Positions 8,577-14,498 of a stretch of 14,498 nt of DNA are shown piece after piece. The stretch is taken from assembly GCA_900550595.1 (NCBI GenBank), contig URTB01000018.1, positions 1-14,498 of the forward strand, in the 5' to 3' direction. The first letter of the stretch is position 1. Each line of letters begins with the position of its first letter. The position numbers and the translations under genes were made by a program. The notes under the pieces are model-generated. The model made no database searches. It saw only the letters and a program-made list of their open reading frames with translations, and was not told where the DNA came from. Origin of the DNA: an uncultured Collinsella sp. (lineage in GTDB: Bacteria > Actinomycetota > Coriobacteriia > Coriobacteriales > Coriobacteriaceae).

Positions 8577-8849
8577 ATGATGGCAGACCATAAATCGGTG
8601 ACCCGCATGCTCAAAACGGCACGTGGTCAGATCGACGGCATCCTGCGGATGGTCGAGGAGGACCGCTACTGCGTCGATATTTCCACGCAGCTCATGGCCA
8701 CGCAGGCGCTCATCGCCCGCATCAACGCCGATGTGCTCAAGGCTCACATCGAGGGCTGCGTCGCCTCGGCCATCGAATCGGGCGACGAGGAACTCAAGGC
8801 CGCCAAGCTCGCCGAGATAGAGCGCGTCGTCGACAAGCTCTCCAAGTAA
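8577..8849 (+). CDS. csoR: Copper-sensing transcriptional repressor, CsoR/FrmR family
   Basis: The ATG at 8577 follows ACGAGGA (8564-8570); the next codon is also ATG. The product is 90 residues, all-helical in character and typical in length for the family. The Cu(I) triad is intact: C32 in RYCVDI, then H57 and C61 in HIEGC. The 25- and 4-residue spacings equal those of Mycobacterium tuberculosis CsoR (C36, H61, C65). Family knowledge: the apo tetramer binds G/C-block dyads and Cu(I) binding releases it. The expected target here is the palindrome in the copA promoter. I see no similar operator directly before csoR, so it is probably read from the copA promoter through the two palindromic elements, or from an unseen promoter of its own. 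Confidence 0.93.
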   Translation: MMADHKSVTRMLKTARGQIDGILRMVEEDRYCVDISTQLMATQALIARINADVLKAHIEGCVASAIESGDEELKAAKLAEIERVVDKLSK

Positions 8850-8859
8850 TTGGGGCATT

Positions 8860-8940
8860 GGGGACAGACTTCTTTGCACCGTCTTGGTGTTTTGGGGACA
8901 GGTATGTTTGCACCACATTGGTGCAGATTAACCTGTCCCC
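8860..8940. repeat. Tandem 34-bp GGGGACAG...TTTGCACC element
   Basis: Two imperfect 34-bp copies start at 8860 and 8894 (both GGGGACAG, then TTTGCACC and TTGGTG). The second copy also closes on itself: GGGGACAGGT (8894-8903) pairs with ACCTGTCCCC (8931-8940) and TGCACC (8909-8914) with GGTGCA (8920-8925). It begins right after csoR and may end that transcript, although it has no T-tract. Confidence 0.75.
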
Positions 8941-8995
8941 CTTGCTCTAAATCGGGTATAAAGGCGTGCAGCATATCGAACGAAAGGCAATTTGC

Positions 8996-9469
8996 ATGAA
9001 TGACTTTATGAAGGGTCGCAATGGCGCCGATGAACTCACCATCGTAATGGGTTTTGCCGGCATCATCATCGCGATGATCGGATCGATAGCCCGCATCCAG
9101 TGGCTCAGCTGGATCGCCATCGCCGTCATCGTACTCGGCGTGCTGCGTGGCCTGTCCAAAAACATCGATGCACGTCGCAAGGAGAACGAGACCTTTGTCG
9201 CTGCGACCGCCAATGTTCCCGGCTTGGGCAAGTTCGTCGCCAGCTTGGGCGGCGGGGCCGCAGCGGCCAGCACCTCGCGCGCGGCCGGCACCAGCAAGGA
9301 AGACTTTGAGCGTGCCAAGCGCACGGCCAAGAAGATGTGGAAGGGTCGCAAGACCACGGCATATCTCAAGTGCCCCAACTGCGGCCAGATGCTCTCCGTC
9401 CCCAAGGGCAAAGGCAAGATCCGCGTCACCTGCCCCAAGTGCCACGCCAAGATGGAGACGCGCTCGTAG
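8996..9469 (+). CDS. Small membrane protein with C-terminal zinc ribbon, function unknown
   Basis: The ATG at 8996 follows CGAAAGG with an 8-nt gap; the upstream start at 8966 has no ribosome site. A TATAAA at 8957-8962 could be a -10 box, but no good -35 is seen. The 157-residue product has two membrane helices (about 14-32 and 37-53), an Ala/Gly-rich linker (about 75-100), a basic stretch (about 107-119), and a C-terminal zinc ribbon: CPNCG (C126, C129) and CPKCH (C146, C149). Helices followed by a cytosolic ribbon are common in small uncharacterised Gram-positive proteins. Four thiols could bind Zn(II). Its place after csoR does not by itself link it to copper. No enzyme motif is visible. 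Confidence 0.85.
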   Translation: MNDFMKGRNGADELTIVMGFAGIIIAMIGSIARIQWLSWIAIAVIVLGVLRGLSKNIDARRKENETFVAATANVPGLGKFVASLGGGAAAASTSRAAGTSKEDFERAKRTAKKMWKGRKTTAYLKCPNCGQMLSVPKGKGKIRVTCPKCHAKMETRS

Positions 9470-9487
9470 CCGCCATACCATAGGACA

Positions 9488-9526
9488 GAAAAAGCCGAGG
9501 CCTCGCGCTGAGACCTCGGCTTTTTT
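9488..9526. terminator. Bidirectional intrinsic terminator
   Basis: The stem AGCCGAGG / CCTCGGCT is flanked by an A-run on the left and TTTTTT on the right, giving a T-tract on both strands. It lies between two convergent genes (stops at 9469 and 9560) and would end both. Confidence 0.88.
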
Positions 9527-9534
9527 GATTATGG

Positions 9535-9553
9535 CAAAGGGACCGTCCCTTTG
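9535..9553. repeat. Short inverted repeat next to the amidohydrolase stop
   Basis: CAAAGGGA (9535-9542) and TCCCTTTG (9546-9553) enclose CCG. It is a compact 8-bp hairpin just 3' of the minus-strand stop codon. The role is unknown. Confidence 0.55.
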
Positions 9554-9559
9554 TCACAC

Positions 9560-10930
9560 CTATGCCACGCCGTCGCGAGCGAGCTCCTCTGCCAGCGCCT
9601 CAGCAGGCATGGCCATAATCGCGTCGAGCTCGGCGTCCACCTCGGGAATATGCTTCACCTTGAGCTTGCGCACCAGATCGCCACGACACATCACGTGCAT
9701 CGGATCACGCAGCGCGCACAGGTCATCGAGCGGGTTCTCGCGCGTCACCAGGATATCGGCGGCCTTACCGCACTCGATTGTGCCGGTCTCGCCGCCCAGC
9801 CCCAGCAGCTCGGCATTGACCTGCGTGGCCGTATGCAGCGCGAAGGCGTTGCTCACACCCACGTACTTGGCAAAATAGGCCACCTCGCGCCACATGTCGT
9901 ACTGGGTCACGAACGGACAGCTCGAATCCGTGCCCAGGCCTACCTTGATACCGGCTTCCAGCGCCGCACAAGCGCTCTCGATAATGCCCGAGCACACGAT
10001 GTCGCCGTTCTTCTTTTGCGTGTCAGTCGAATGAGTCTTCTCCGGATCGAGCAATACAAACGGCAGTGCGGGGCTGATGGTGCAGGTCACGCTGGGCGCA
10101 CGCCCCTCAAGCTGCGTGCCCGCGGCGCCGCGGTACAGTTCCAGGATCTCGGGCGTCAACGGAGCGCCGTGCTCAATCGTGTCAACGCCGGCCTCAAGCG
10201 CGGCCTTCACGCCCTCGGTACTCTCGACATGAGCCATAACTGGAAGGCCCATATCGTGCGCCGCCTTGCACGCCGCTGCGGCAACCTCCACGGGCATACG
10301 CAGCACGCCCGGCTCGCCCACCTCGGTCGCGTCGAACACGCCGCCCGTTACGAATAGCTTAATGACGTCGGCACCGCGAGCATACAGGTCGCGCGCCTGC
10401 TCGGCCGCCTCAGCGGGACCGTTGGCCACCTGGGCGAACAAGCCCGCACCATGGCCGCCCGGCACCGTGACGCCCGTTCCCGGCGCCACCAGGCGAGGAC
10501 CTTGATACTTGCCGGCATCGATAGCATCGCGCACGGCAAGATCGGCAAACAGCGGGTCGCCCGCGCCGCGCACCGTGGTCACGCCGCTTGCCAGCTGCTG
10601 CTGTGCGCTGCCCTTAAGAATGTGGCGGACAATGGCACGGCCCACGGGATTATCGAGCTTCTTCATCAGCGCACCCGCATCGCCCGCCGAAACCGGCTTG
10701 CCAGAGCCGCACAGATGCACATGCATATTGATGAGGCCCGGCATGAGATACGCACCCGCCAGGTCGATGACCTCGGCACCTGCAGGCGCCTGCGCCACAG
10801 CGCTCGGCCCCATCCACGTGATGAGACCGCGCTCAACGGCCACGGCCATGTCGGGCTGCGGCTCCATATGTTCCGAACCATCCAGGACGGTCGCATTGAT
10901 AAACAACGTGGAACGATCGGCAGACGCCAT
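9560..10930 (-). CDS. Metal-dependent amidohydrolase (prolidase/imidazolonepropionase-like subgroup)
   Basis: The start at 10930 is preferred over 10963 because GGGAGGAG lies just before this ATG. The product has 456 residues. Metal ligands are all in place: H70 and H72 in NMHVHL, K191 in VIKLFVTGG (candidate carboxylated lysine), H234 in AHVES, H254 in TIEHG, and D335 in GLGTDS. The N- and C-terminal strands (VIDLAGAYLMPGL; GTIECGKAADILV) form the usual small beta-sandwich around a TIM barrel. Family knowledge places this pattern with Xaa-Pro dipeptidase and aryl-dialkylphosphatase-like amidohydrolases, so hydrolysis of a small amide, peptide or cyclic imide in the cytoplasm is likely; the substrate cannot be read from the sequence. 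It stands alone: a possible -10 (GATAAT, complement of 10970-10975) lies upstream, and the shared terminator follows. Confidence 0.9.
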   Translation of the reverse strand: MASADRSTLFINATVLDGSEHMEPQPDMAVAVERGLITWMGPSAVAQAPAGAEVIDLAGAYLMPGLINMHVHLCGSGKPVSAGDAGALMKKLDNPVGRAIVRHILKGSAQQQLASGVTTVRGAGDPLFADLAVRDAIDAGKYQGPRLVAPGTGVTVPGGHGAGLFAQVANGPAEAAEQARDLYARGADVIKLFVTGGVFDATEVGEPGVLRMPVEVAAAACKAAHDMGLPVMAHVESTEGVKAALEAGVDTIEHGAPLTPEILELYRGAAGTQLEGRAPSVTCTISPALPFVLLDPEKTHSTDTQKKNGDIVCSGIIESACAALEAGIKVGLGTDSSCPFVTQYDMWREVAYFAKYVGVSNAFALHTATQVNAELLGLGGETGTIECGKAADILVTRENPLDDLCALRDPMHVMCRGDLVRKLKVKHIPEVDAELDAIMAMPAEALAEELARDGVA

Positions 10931-10975
10931 ATCGAGCTCCTCCCTCACGATTAACTTGAACATTTGTCCATTATC

Positions 10976-11080
10976 ACCCAGCGCGACAGGGTTGCTGCGG
11001 ACATATCGGCTAACGGGAGGAAGAGAAGGACGTGAGGATGAACAGACCAGTGCAACGATGCTTCAGTCGTTCCAGCAAAA
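10976..11080. other. Non-coding stretch between array 3 and the amidohydrolase gene
   Basis: Apart from a possible minus-strand GATAAT at 10970-10975, I see no open frame with a ribosome site, no strong inverted repeat and no clear -35 box here. It is probably the amidohydrolase promoter region. Confidence 0.4.
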
Positions 11081-11299
11081 CGTCTTGATCTGTAACAGAT
11101 AGACCGTCTTTAACCTTCCAAATGTTACAGATCGAGATTTTCGGTCGTGCCTCCAGCCTTTGTCTCAATCTGTAACAGTTAGACCGATTTTTGGCCGTTA
11201 GATGTTACAGATCGAGACATTCTCCAGCCCCGTCGTCAAACGTCTAGATCTGTAACAGGTAGACAGGTTTTCGGCCTCTAAATGTTACAGATTGAGACA
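11081..11299. repeat. Palindrome array 3: three 59-bp inverted repeats at exact 80-bp period
   Basis: Units lie at 11081-11139, 11161-11219 and 11241-11299, each start exactly 80 bp apart, with 21-nt spacers. The middle unit is nearly perfect (TGTCTCAATCTGTAACA / TGTTACAGATCGAGACA). The outer two vary only at the arm ends and at arm positions 6-7. The array begins 7 nt past the stop codon of the minus-strand nuclease-like gene and ends 150 nt before the amidohydrolase start. Confidence 0.95.
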
Positions 11300-11306
11300 G
11301 TCCACT

Positions 11307-12377
11307 TCAGTGCCCATACCACTGACGCTTCCATCCCTCAGCCAAATCGGCCCGCTGCGAAATACCCGCTAGTCTCATCTTTTCAACCAGCTTTCCCGGG
11401 TTCTTGAGTTCATCAAACGTGAACCGAAGCACCTTGTGCCCGAGCATTGTCAGATGAGATTCCCGCTGACGCTCTGCCACGAACGGGTCGACCGACTCCC
11501 GACCCTCGCCGCTCTGCAAGGTATACTTCCCCTTTCCGTCGAGCTCGCCAATCACGCACGTCCCGTCCTCGAGCCTCCAGAAATAATCGACCCGAAACAC
11601 CTGGCTCGAATCGAGCGGATCGCGAAACTCCACCTGTAACTCCGGAACCGGAAAACCGTATGCAATAAAGAACGCTCGGAACCGAGACTCGCCACCGTTT
11701 TCGGACAGCCCGTCCGCATGCGACGCAATCACCTGAGCTCTGCGATACCCTCGCCTGCCCTCGCAATCGGCCTGGAGCCGTTCGCAGAGGTCGTCGCGCG
11801 ACATGCCCTTCGCCCGCAATGCAGAATCGGCGATCGCCAGACCATACGAAAACGGCGCACGCAGTAGACAATCCTCCACCGTGCGCCAAAACGGCGTCAC
11901 TCGCACGCCATCGACGCGCTCAAGCGCACCCGCCGTCTGCGGACGCAGCAGCCTACATCCCGTACTCAACGCCACCGAACAACCTGTCTTGACCAAGCAA
12001 CGCGGCCCAAGCAGATCATTCGGCACCTCCAGACCCCATATCAGCGCGGCGTCATATCCCCAAAACGCCCAATCGGGGTGAAACTCGGCAAGCCCCTTGA
12101 TGGTCAACCGCGCCCGCTCCGGCGGCGTCAATGCATCCCATTCATGCTGAAAACAGAATAGGTGCGATTCGGGCTCCGCAATATCGTCTGCACCCACATG
12201 GCGCCGCAGCCACATGAGCTCGGCATTGTCGTGCGTCACAAGCAGCACGCCTTGTTCAGCCGCCTCCGTGAGCCTGGCAAGCATCCTATTCCGCGCCAAG
12301 GTGTTACGTGTTGCATGCTTGTGTTTGAGAACGGTATTAGACACTTCCATCACCACCACATCGGAGAAATGGGCCAT
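11307..12377 (-). CDS. AbiEi-like N-terminal / DUF559 (Vsr-fold) C-terminal predicted nuclease
   Basis: Several starts are possible (TTG 12401, ATG 12377, ATG 12350), none with a clear ribosome site; 12377 is a compromise giving 356 residues. The N-terminal part (LTEAAEQGVLLVTHDNAELMWLRR, then EWDALTPPERARLTIKGLAEFHPDWAFWGYDAALIWGL) resembles the winged-helix AbiEi-type regulators often annotated in actinobacteria. The C-terminal part carries a PD-(D/E)xK-like site: D264 in RVDYFW, E278-x-D280-x-K282 in GELDGKGKY, then a basic helix (ERQRESHL) and VLRFTFDEL, as in DUF559/Vsr-fold proteins. A DNA-acting or defence role is inference. No AbiEii-type toxin gene is adjacent, so a toxin-antitoxin pair is not supported. 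The gene is bracketed by palindrome arrays on both sides, one abutting each end. Confidence 0.75.
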   Translation of the reverse strand: MAHFSDVVVMEVSNTVLKHKHATRNTLARNRMLARLTEAAEQGVLLVTHDNAELMWLRRHVGADDIAEPESHLFCFQHEWDALTPPERARLTIKGLAEFHPDWAFWGYDAALIWGLEVPNDLLGPRCLVKTGCSVALSTGCRLLRPQTAGALERVDGVRVTPFWRTVEDCLLRAPFSYGLAIADSALRAKGMSRDDLCERLQADCEGRRGYRRAQVIASHADGLSENGGESRFRAFFIAYGFPVPELQVEFRDPLDSSQVFRVDYFWRLEDGTCVIGELDGKGKYTLQSGEGRESVDPFVAERQRESHLTMLGHKVLRFTFDELKNPGKLVEKMRLAGISQRADLAEGWKRQWYGH

Positions 12378-12402
12378 CGCCGCTGTTGCCGCCGCTGACA
12401 AA

Positions 12403-12621
12403 TGTCTTGATCTGTAACAGGAAGACAGTCTTTGAGCCTCTAGTTGTTACAGATCGAGATCTTTCGGCAGGCGCCAACCTTCCGTCTTGATCTGTAACAG
12501 TTAGATGGCCAAACGGCCCCTTGTTGTTACAGATCGAGACATTCAGTCGAGTCTGCATTGTTCATCTCGATCTGTAACAACTACGGGTCCAAATGGTCTC
12601 TAGACGTTACTGATCGAGATA
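12403..12621. repeat. Palindrome array 4: three 59-bp inverted repeats at exact 80-bp period
   Basis: Units lie at 12403-12461, 12483-12541 and 12563-12621, with 21-nt spacers. The unit at 12483 has arms CGTCTTGATCTGTAACA and TGTTACAGATCGAGACA, and a centre that can pair GGCC with GGCC. The third unit has a core change (CGTTACTGATCGAGATA). The array lies 39 nt past the stop of the upstream minus-strand gene and only 25 nt before the chosen start of the nuclease-like gene, so it must lie in that gene's leader or promoter. Confidence 0.95.
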
Positions 12622-12660
12622 TAAAGGCGGAAGGCAAGGCAGGCGACAGCTGCCCATCCC

Positions 12661-13368
12661 CTACTCCCATTCCTGTTCGTAGATATTGAGCGACTTCACA
12701 TACCGCCCCTGGGCACCCATGATGTCGCGGACCAGCCTCAGAAAGAAGCTGATACACGAGGTATCGAAGCCGTCTTCCAAGTCTTCCGGATGGACGGCGC
12801 CAGGCCCGTCGACCGCCGTATCGCTCAGGCGCGCTATGTCGTAGAGGTAGAGCTGCCCCGCCGTCAGCCAGACATCGTCGACACACGCAATACGCACCGC
12901 AATCGCACCATCGCGCCAGTGCTCTTTTTGCACGATATGTGGGTCGTAAACATCAAAACGACGATTGGTGCGCGTGTCGCGCAGCGCGACCATACCAGTC
13001 GCAGGATCCTTGTCCAAAATGCCAAAGCGCGAGAAATACTGCGTGTCGCGCACCTGCTCGAGCCGCCTGAGCGAAGCAGGCGAAAGCGACGCCGGCGGCT
13101 CGTCAACATACAGCTCCAACAGCGTCTTGCCATGGTAATAGGGGCGCTCAAACAGCAGCCAATCGGTAAACGCCATGTTGTAGGCCGTGATTTCATTTTG
13201 CGAGGGCTCCTCGCAATAGCTGAGCCATGGATCGACTATCACTTCGAACTGTGTGCGCGCCGACTCCAAAAACTGAAACTTGCGCAGCATCCAAAACTGG
13301 GCCATGCCAGCAATATCGTTACCGACAGCCTCGGCCAGACGTCCCAGGTCCAAAACATGATCAGCCAT
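12661..13368 (-). CDS. Hypothetical protein, 235 residues, unrecognised family
   Basis: The ATG at 13368 has a strong GAGGAGG site with a short gap, so the start is firm. The product is soluble-looking, acidic and rich in aromatics (for example QFWMLRKFQFLE and NMAFTDWLLFERPYYHGKTL), with no signal peptide, membrane helix or cysteine cluster. A middle stretch (YFSRFGILDKDPATGMVALRDTRTNRRFDVYDP) followed by alternating strands in the AVRIACVDDVW region vaguely recalls beta-rich domains that accompany SEC-C motifs, but no SEC-C cysteines are present. I therefore give no function. It ends just before array 4. Codon use and GC content look like the neighbours, so I see no sign of recent transfer. 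Confidence 0.8.
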   Translation of the reverse strand: MADHVLDLGRLAEAVGNDIAGMAQFWMLRKFQFLESARTQFEVIVDPWLSYCEEPSQNEITAYNMAFTDWLLFERPYYHGKTLLELYVDEPPASLSPASLRRLEQVRDTQYFSRFGILDKDPATGMVALRDTRTNRRFDVYDPHIVQKEHWRDGAIAVRIACVDDVWLTAGQLYLYDIARLSDTAVDGPGAVHPEDLEDGFDTSCISFFLRLVRDIMGAQGRYVKSLNIYEQEWE

Positions 13369-13657
13369 GGCATCCTCCTCAAACTGATGAACCTCAATTT
13401 GAGCTTACGAGGAGGGCCGGTGATCGCCGCCAGCACGGGCGAAATGGGCATCGGGCTGCAAACCAGATGCTGACCGAATACTTGACGGAACGCTTGACCG
13501 ATACGTTATACCGAAACAAAACCCCAGTTAAACATAGGCAAATAAACAGAGATTTTGAGCTTGCCAGCCGCAGCCATCACGAAAACAGCAAGGCGCCGCG
13601 AGCCCGCACGTCAGCAAATGAGCAGTCAGACGTTAAGAGTGTCCCCGACGACTAGAC
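13369..13657. other. Non-coding stretch upstream of the hypothetical gene
   Basis: No supported gene lies here. On the plus strand TTGACG (13482-13487), an 18-bp spacer and TTATAC (13506-13511) resemble a promoter. On the minus strand TATAAC (complement of 13505-13510) could be the -10 of the hypothetical gene. The AT-rich part at 13500-13560 is distinct from the coding DNA on either side. Confidence 0.4.
13482..13511 (+). promoter_or_regulatory. Candidate plus-strand promoter without an obvious gene
   Basis: TTGACG and TTATAC are separated by 18 bp. Nothing coding follows on this strand before the gltD terminator. It may be chance, a small RNA promoter, or the mirror of a minus-strand promoter that uses the same TATA-rich patch. 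Confidence 0.3.
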
Positions 13658-13699
13658 AAAAAAGCGCGTCCCCAATGACTAGTCGTTGGGGACGCGCTT
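13658..13699 (-). terminator. Intrinsic terminator of gltD
   Basis: A perfect 14-bp stem (AAGCGCGTCCCCAA at 13662-13675 with TTGGGGACGCGCTT at 13686-13699) is followed on the minus strand by a run of six T (13658-13663). It lies 11 nt past the gltD stop codon. Confidence 0.9.
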
Positions 13700-13710
13700 G
13701 AATGACTACC

Positions 13711-14498
13711 TTACAGTCCCAAGGCCTCGGCAACCTCGGCAGCGCAGGCCAGGGAGTCCGCCATGGCGCTTACCACGAGCGAGCTGCCGTTGCGGGCGTC
13801 GCCGGCAACATACACCGGCGCGGCATCCGCGGCGACGCCATCCACGCGAGCCGCGAGGTGCGAGCCCTCGGCAGCCATCACAGGCAGCGAACGACCAGCG
13901 GTGGCAACAGGCACGCCCACTGCATCGAACACGCTGTGCTCCGGGCCCGTAAAGCCGCAGGCGATGAGCACCAGCTGCGCCGGCACTTCACGCTCGGAGC
14001 CCGCAATGCGTTCGGGCTTGCCGGCCGACCAATCCAGGTCGACCACGCGCAGGCCCGCTGCCGCGCCCTTCTTGTCCAGCAGCACCTCGAGCGTATCCAC
14101 GCCCCAGGCACGCATCTCACCGCCCATGGCAGCGATAGCCTCCTGCTGACCGTAGTCGGTCTTCTTAACGTTGGGCCACTGCGGCCAAGGGTTGCTCGCC
14201 GCACGCTTATCGGGCGCGGCCGGCAAGAACTCAAACTGACGCACGCTGCGCGCACCCTGGCGCACCGCGGTACCCACGCAGTCGTTGCCGGTATCGCCGC
14301 CGCCAATGACCACAACGTCCAGCCCGCGCGCGTTCACCGCAGGCTCACCGCCATCGAGCACCGAGACGGTCGAAGCCGTCAGATAGTCCACGGCATACAC
14401 CACGCCCGGGGCATCCACATTCGCAGCCGAAAGACCGCGGGGTGCACGAGCGCCGGCAGCCACCACGACGGCGTCAAAGCCATTGAGCTTGGCCGCCA
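13711..14498 (-). CDS. gltD: Glutamate synthase small (beta) subunit, C-terminal part (5' end outside window)
   Basis: The frame stays open to the window edge, reading A-A-K-L-N-G-F-D-A-V-V-V-A-A-G-A before the first internal ATG, so only the last ~262 residues are seen. The second Rossmann site is VVVIGGGDTGNDCVG. It is followed by NPWPQWP and VKKTDYGQQEA, which are typical of GltD. The closing FAD-site segment (VYVAGDARNGSSLVVSAMADSLACA) is intact. The N-terminal Fe-S cysteines lie outside the window. Family role: with the large subunit it takes electrons from NAD(P)H to make two glutamates from glutamine and 2-oxoglutarate. The large subunit probably lies beyond the right edge. Other GltD-like flavoproteins (for example NfnB-type or PreT-type) are less likely given the NPWPQWP motif. 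Confidence 0.9.
   Translation of the reverse strand, partial: AAKLNGFDAVVVAAGARAPRGLSAANVDAPGVVYAVDYLTASTVSVLDGGEPAVNARGLDVVVIGGGDTGNDCVGTAVRQGARSVRQFEFLPAAPDKRAASNPWPQWPNVKKTDYGQQEAIAAMGGEMRAWGVDTLEVLLDKKGAAAGLRVVDLDWSAGKPERIAGSEREVPAQLVLIACGFTGPEHSVFDAVGVPVATAGRSLPVMAAEGSHLAARVDGVAADAAPVYVAGDARNGSSLVVSAMADSLACAAEVAEALGL

Noticed and set aside
10931..10963. Eleven-residue longer start for the amidohydrolase
   Set aside because: The ribosome site GGGAGGAG lies inside this extension, just before the ATG at 10930.
11307..12401. AbiE-type toxin-antitoxin pair
   Set aside because: Only an AbiEi-like N-terminus is seen. No nucleotidyltransferase toxin gene (AbiEii) lies next to it, and the same polypeptide ends in a DUF559-like domain.
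1406..12621. CRISPR arrays
   Set aside because: The repeats are 59 bp, degenerate and palindromic throughout. The spacers are only 21-22 nt and resemble one another. The clusters are short and scattered, and no cas gene is present.
1406..12621. BirA or similar repressor operators, because the arms contain TGTAACA...TGTTACA
   Set aside because: The half-sites are 25 nt apart and repeated thirteen times beside unrelated genes; no biotin genes or matching repressor are in the window.
1406..12621. Plain Rho-independent terminators
   Set aside because: The long hairpins lack a following T-tract (GAGACATT at best), and one array comes after a complete terminator at 5162-5198.
12790..13473. 227-residue plus-strand open frame over the hypothetical gene
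   Set aside because: The minus-strand gene there has a strong ribosome site and protein-like composition; the plus frame is Arg/Gln-rich with no start signal.

Overview
The window is high-GC, densely coded bacterial DNA from a Gram-positive host. An LPxTG-type sorting signal, a Hanks-type kinase with a C-terminal DUF6273-like module, and the intergenic palindromes all suggest a Coriobacteriia gut actinobacterium, most likely Collinsella or a close relative. That placement is inference from gene style and memory; no marker gene (rRNA, ribosomal protein) is present to prove it.

Layout. Positions 1-1364 (+) hold the C-terminal part of a membrane Ser/Thr kinase. 1767-5102 (+) is a 1111-residue LPxTG surface protein whose CAP domain sits between two long coiled coils, the architecture of the enterococcal surface-exclusion protein PrgA/Sec10. 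5679-8849 (+) is a copper-export cluster: a CsoR-type operator inside the promoter, copA (Cu+ ATPase), a small HMA copper chaperone and the copper sensor csoR. 8996-9469 (+) is a small membrane protein with a zinc ribbon. A bidirectional terminator separates it from a minus-strand block: a metal-dependent amidohydrolase (9560-10930), an AbiEi/DUF559-like predicted nuclease (11307-12377), an unrecognised 235-residue protein (12661-13368), and the C-terminal part of glutamate synthase small subunit GltD (13711-14498, running off the window).

The most striking content is non-coding. Thirteen copies of a 59-bp palindrome (arms close to TGTCTYGATCTGTAACA / TGTTACAGATCRAGACA around a 25-nt centre) occur in four intergenic clusters of 3, 4, 3 and 3 copies, with a very regular start-to-start distance of 80-81 bp and semi-conserved 21-22-nt spacers. 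All four clusters lie just downstream of a stop codon between co-directional genes, and two of them bracket the AbiEi/DUF559-like gene. I do not recognise a named family for this element. At least three other palindromic intergenic element types are present: a wobble-paired structure between copA and copZ, a perfect 19-bp inverted repeat before csoR, and a GGGGACAG...TTTGCACC tandem pair after csoR.

The copper genes form one functional unit: CsoR would release the CACCCCC-A-GGGGGTG operator when it binds Cu(I), CopZ would carry Cu(I), and CopA would pump it out. The other genes look like independent units. No tRNA, rRNA, transposase, integrase or cas gene was seen.
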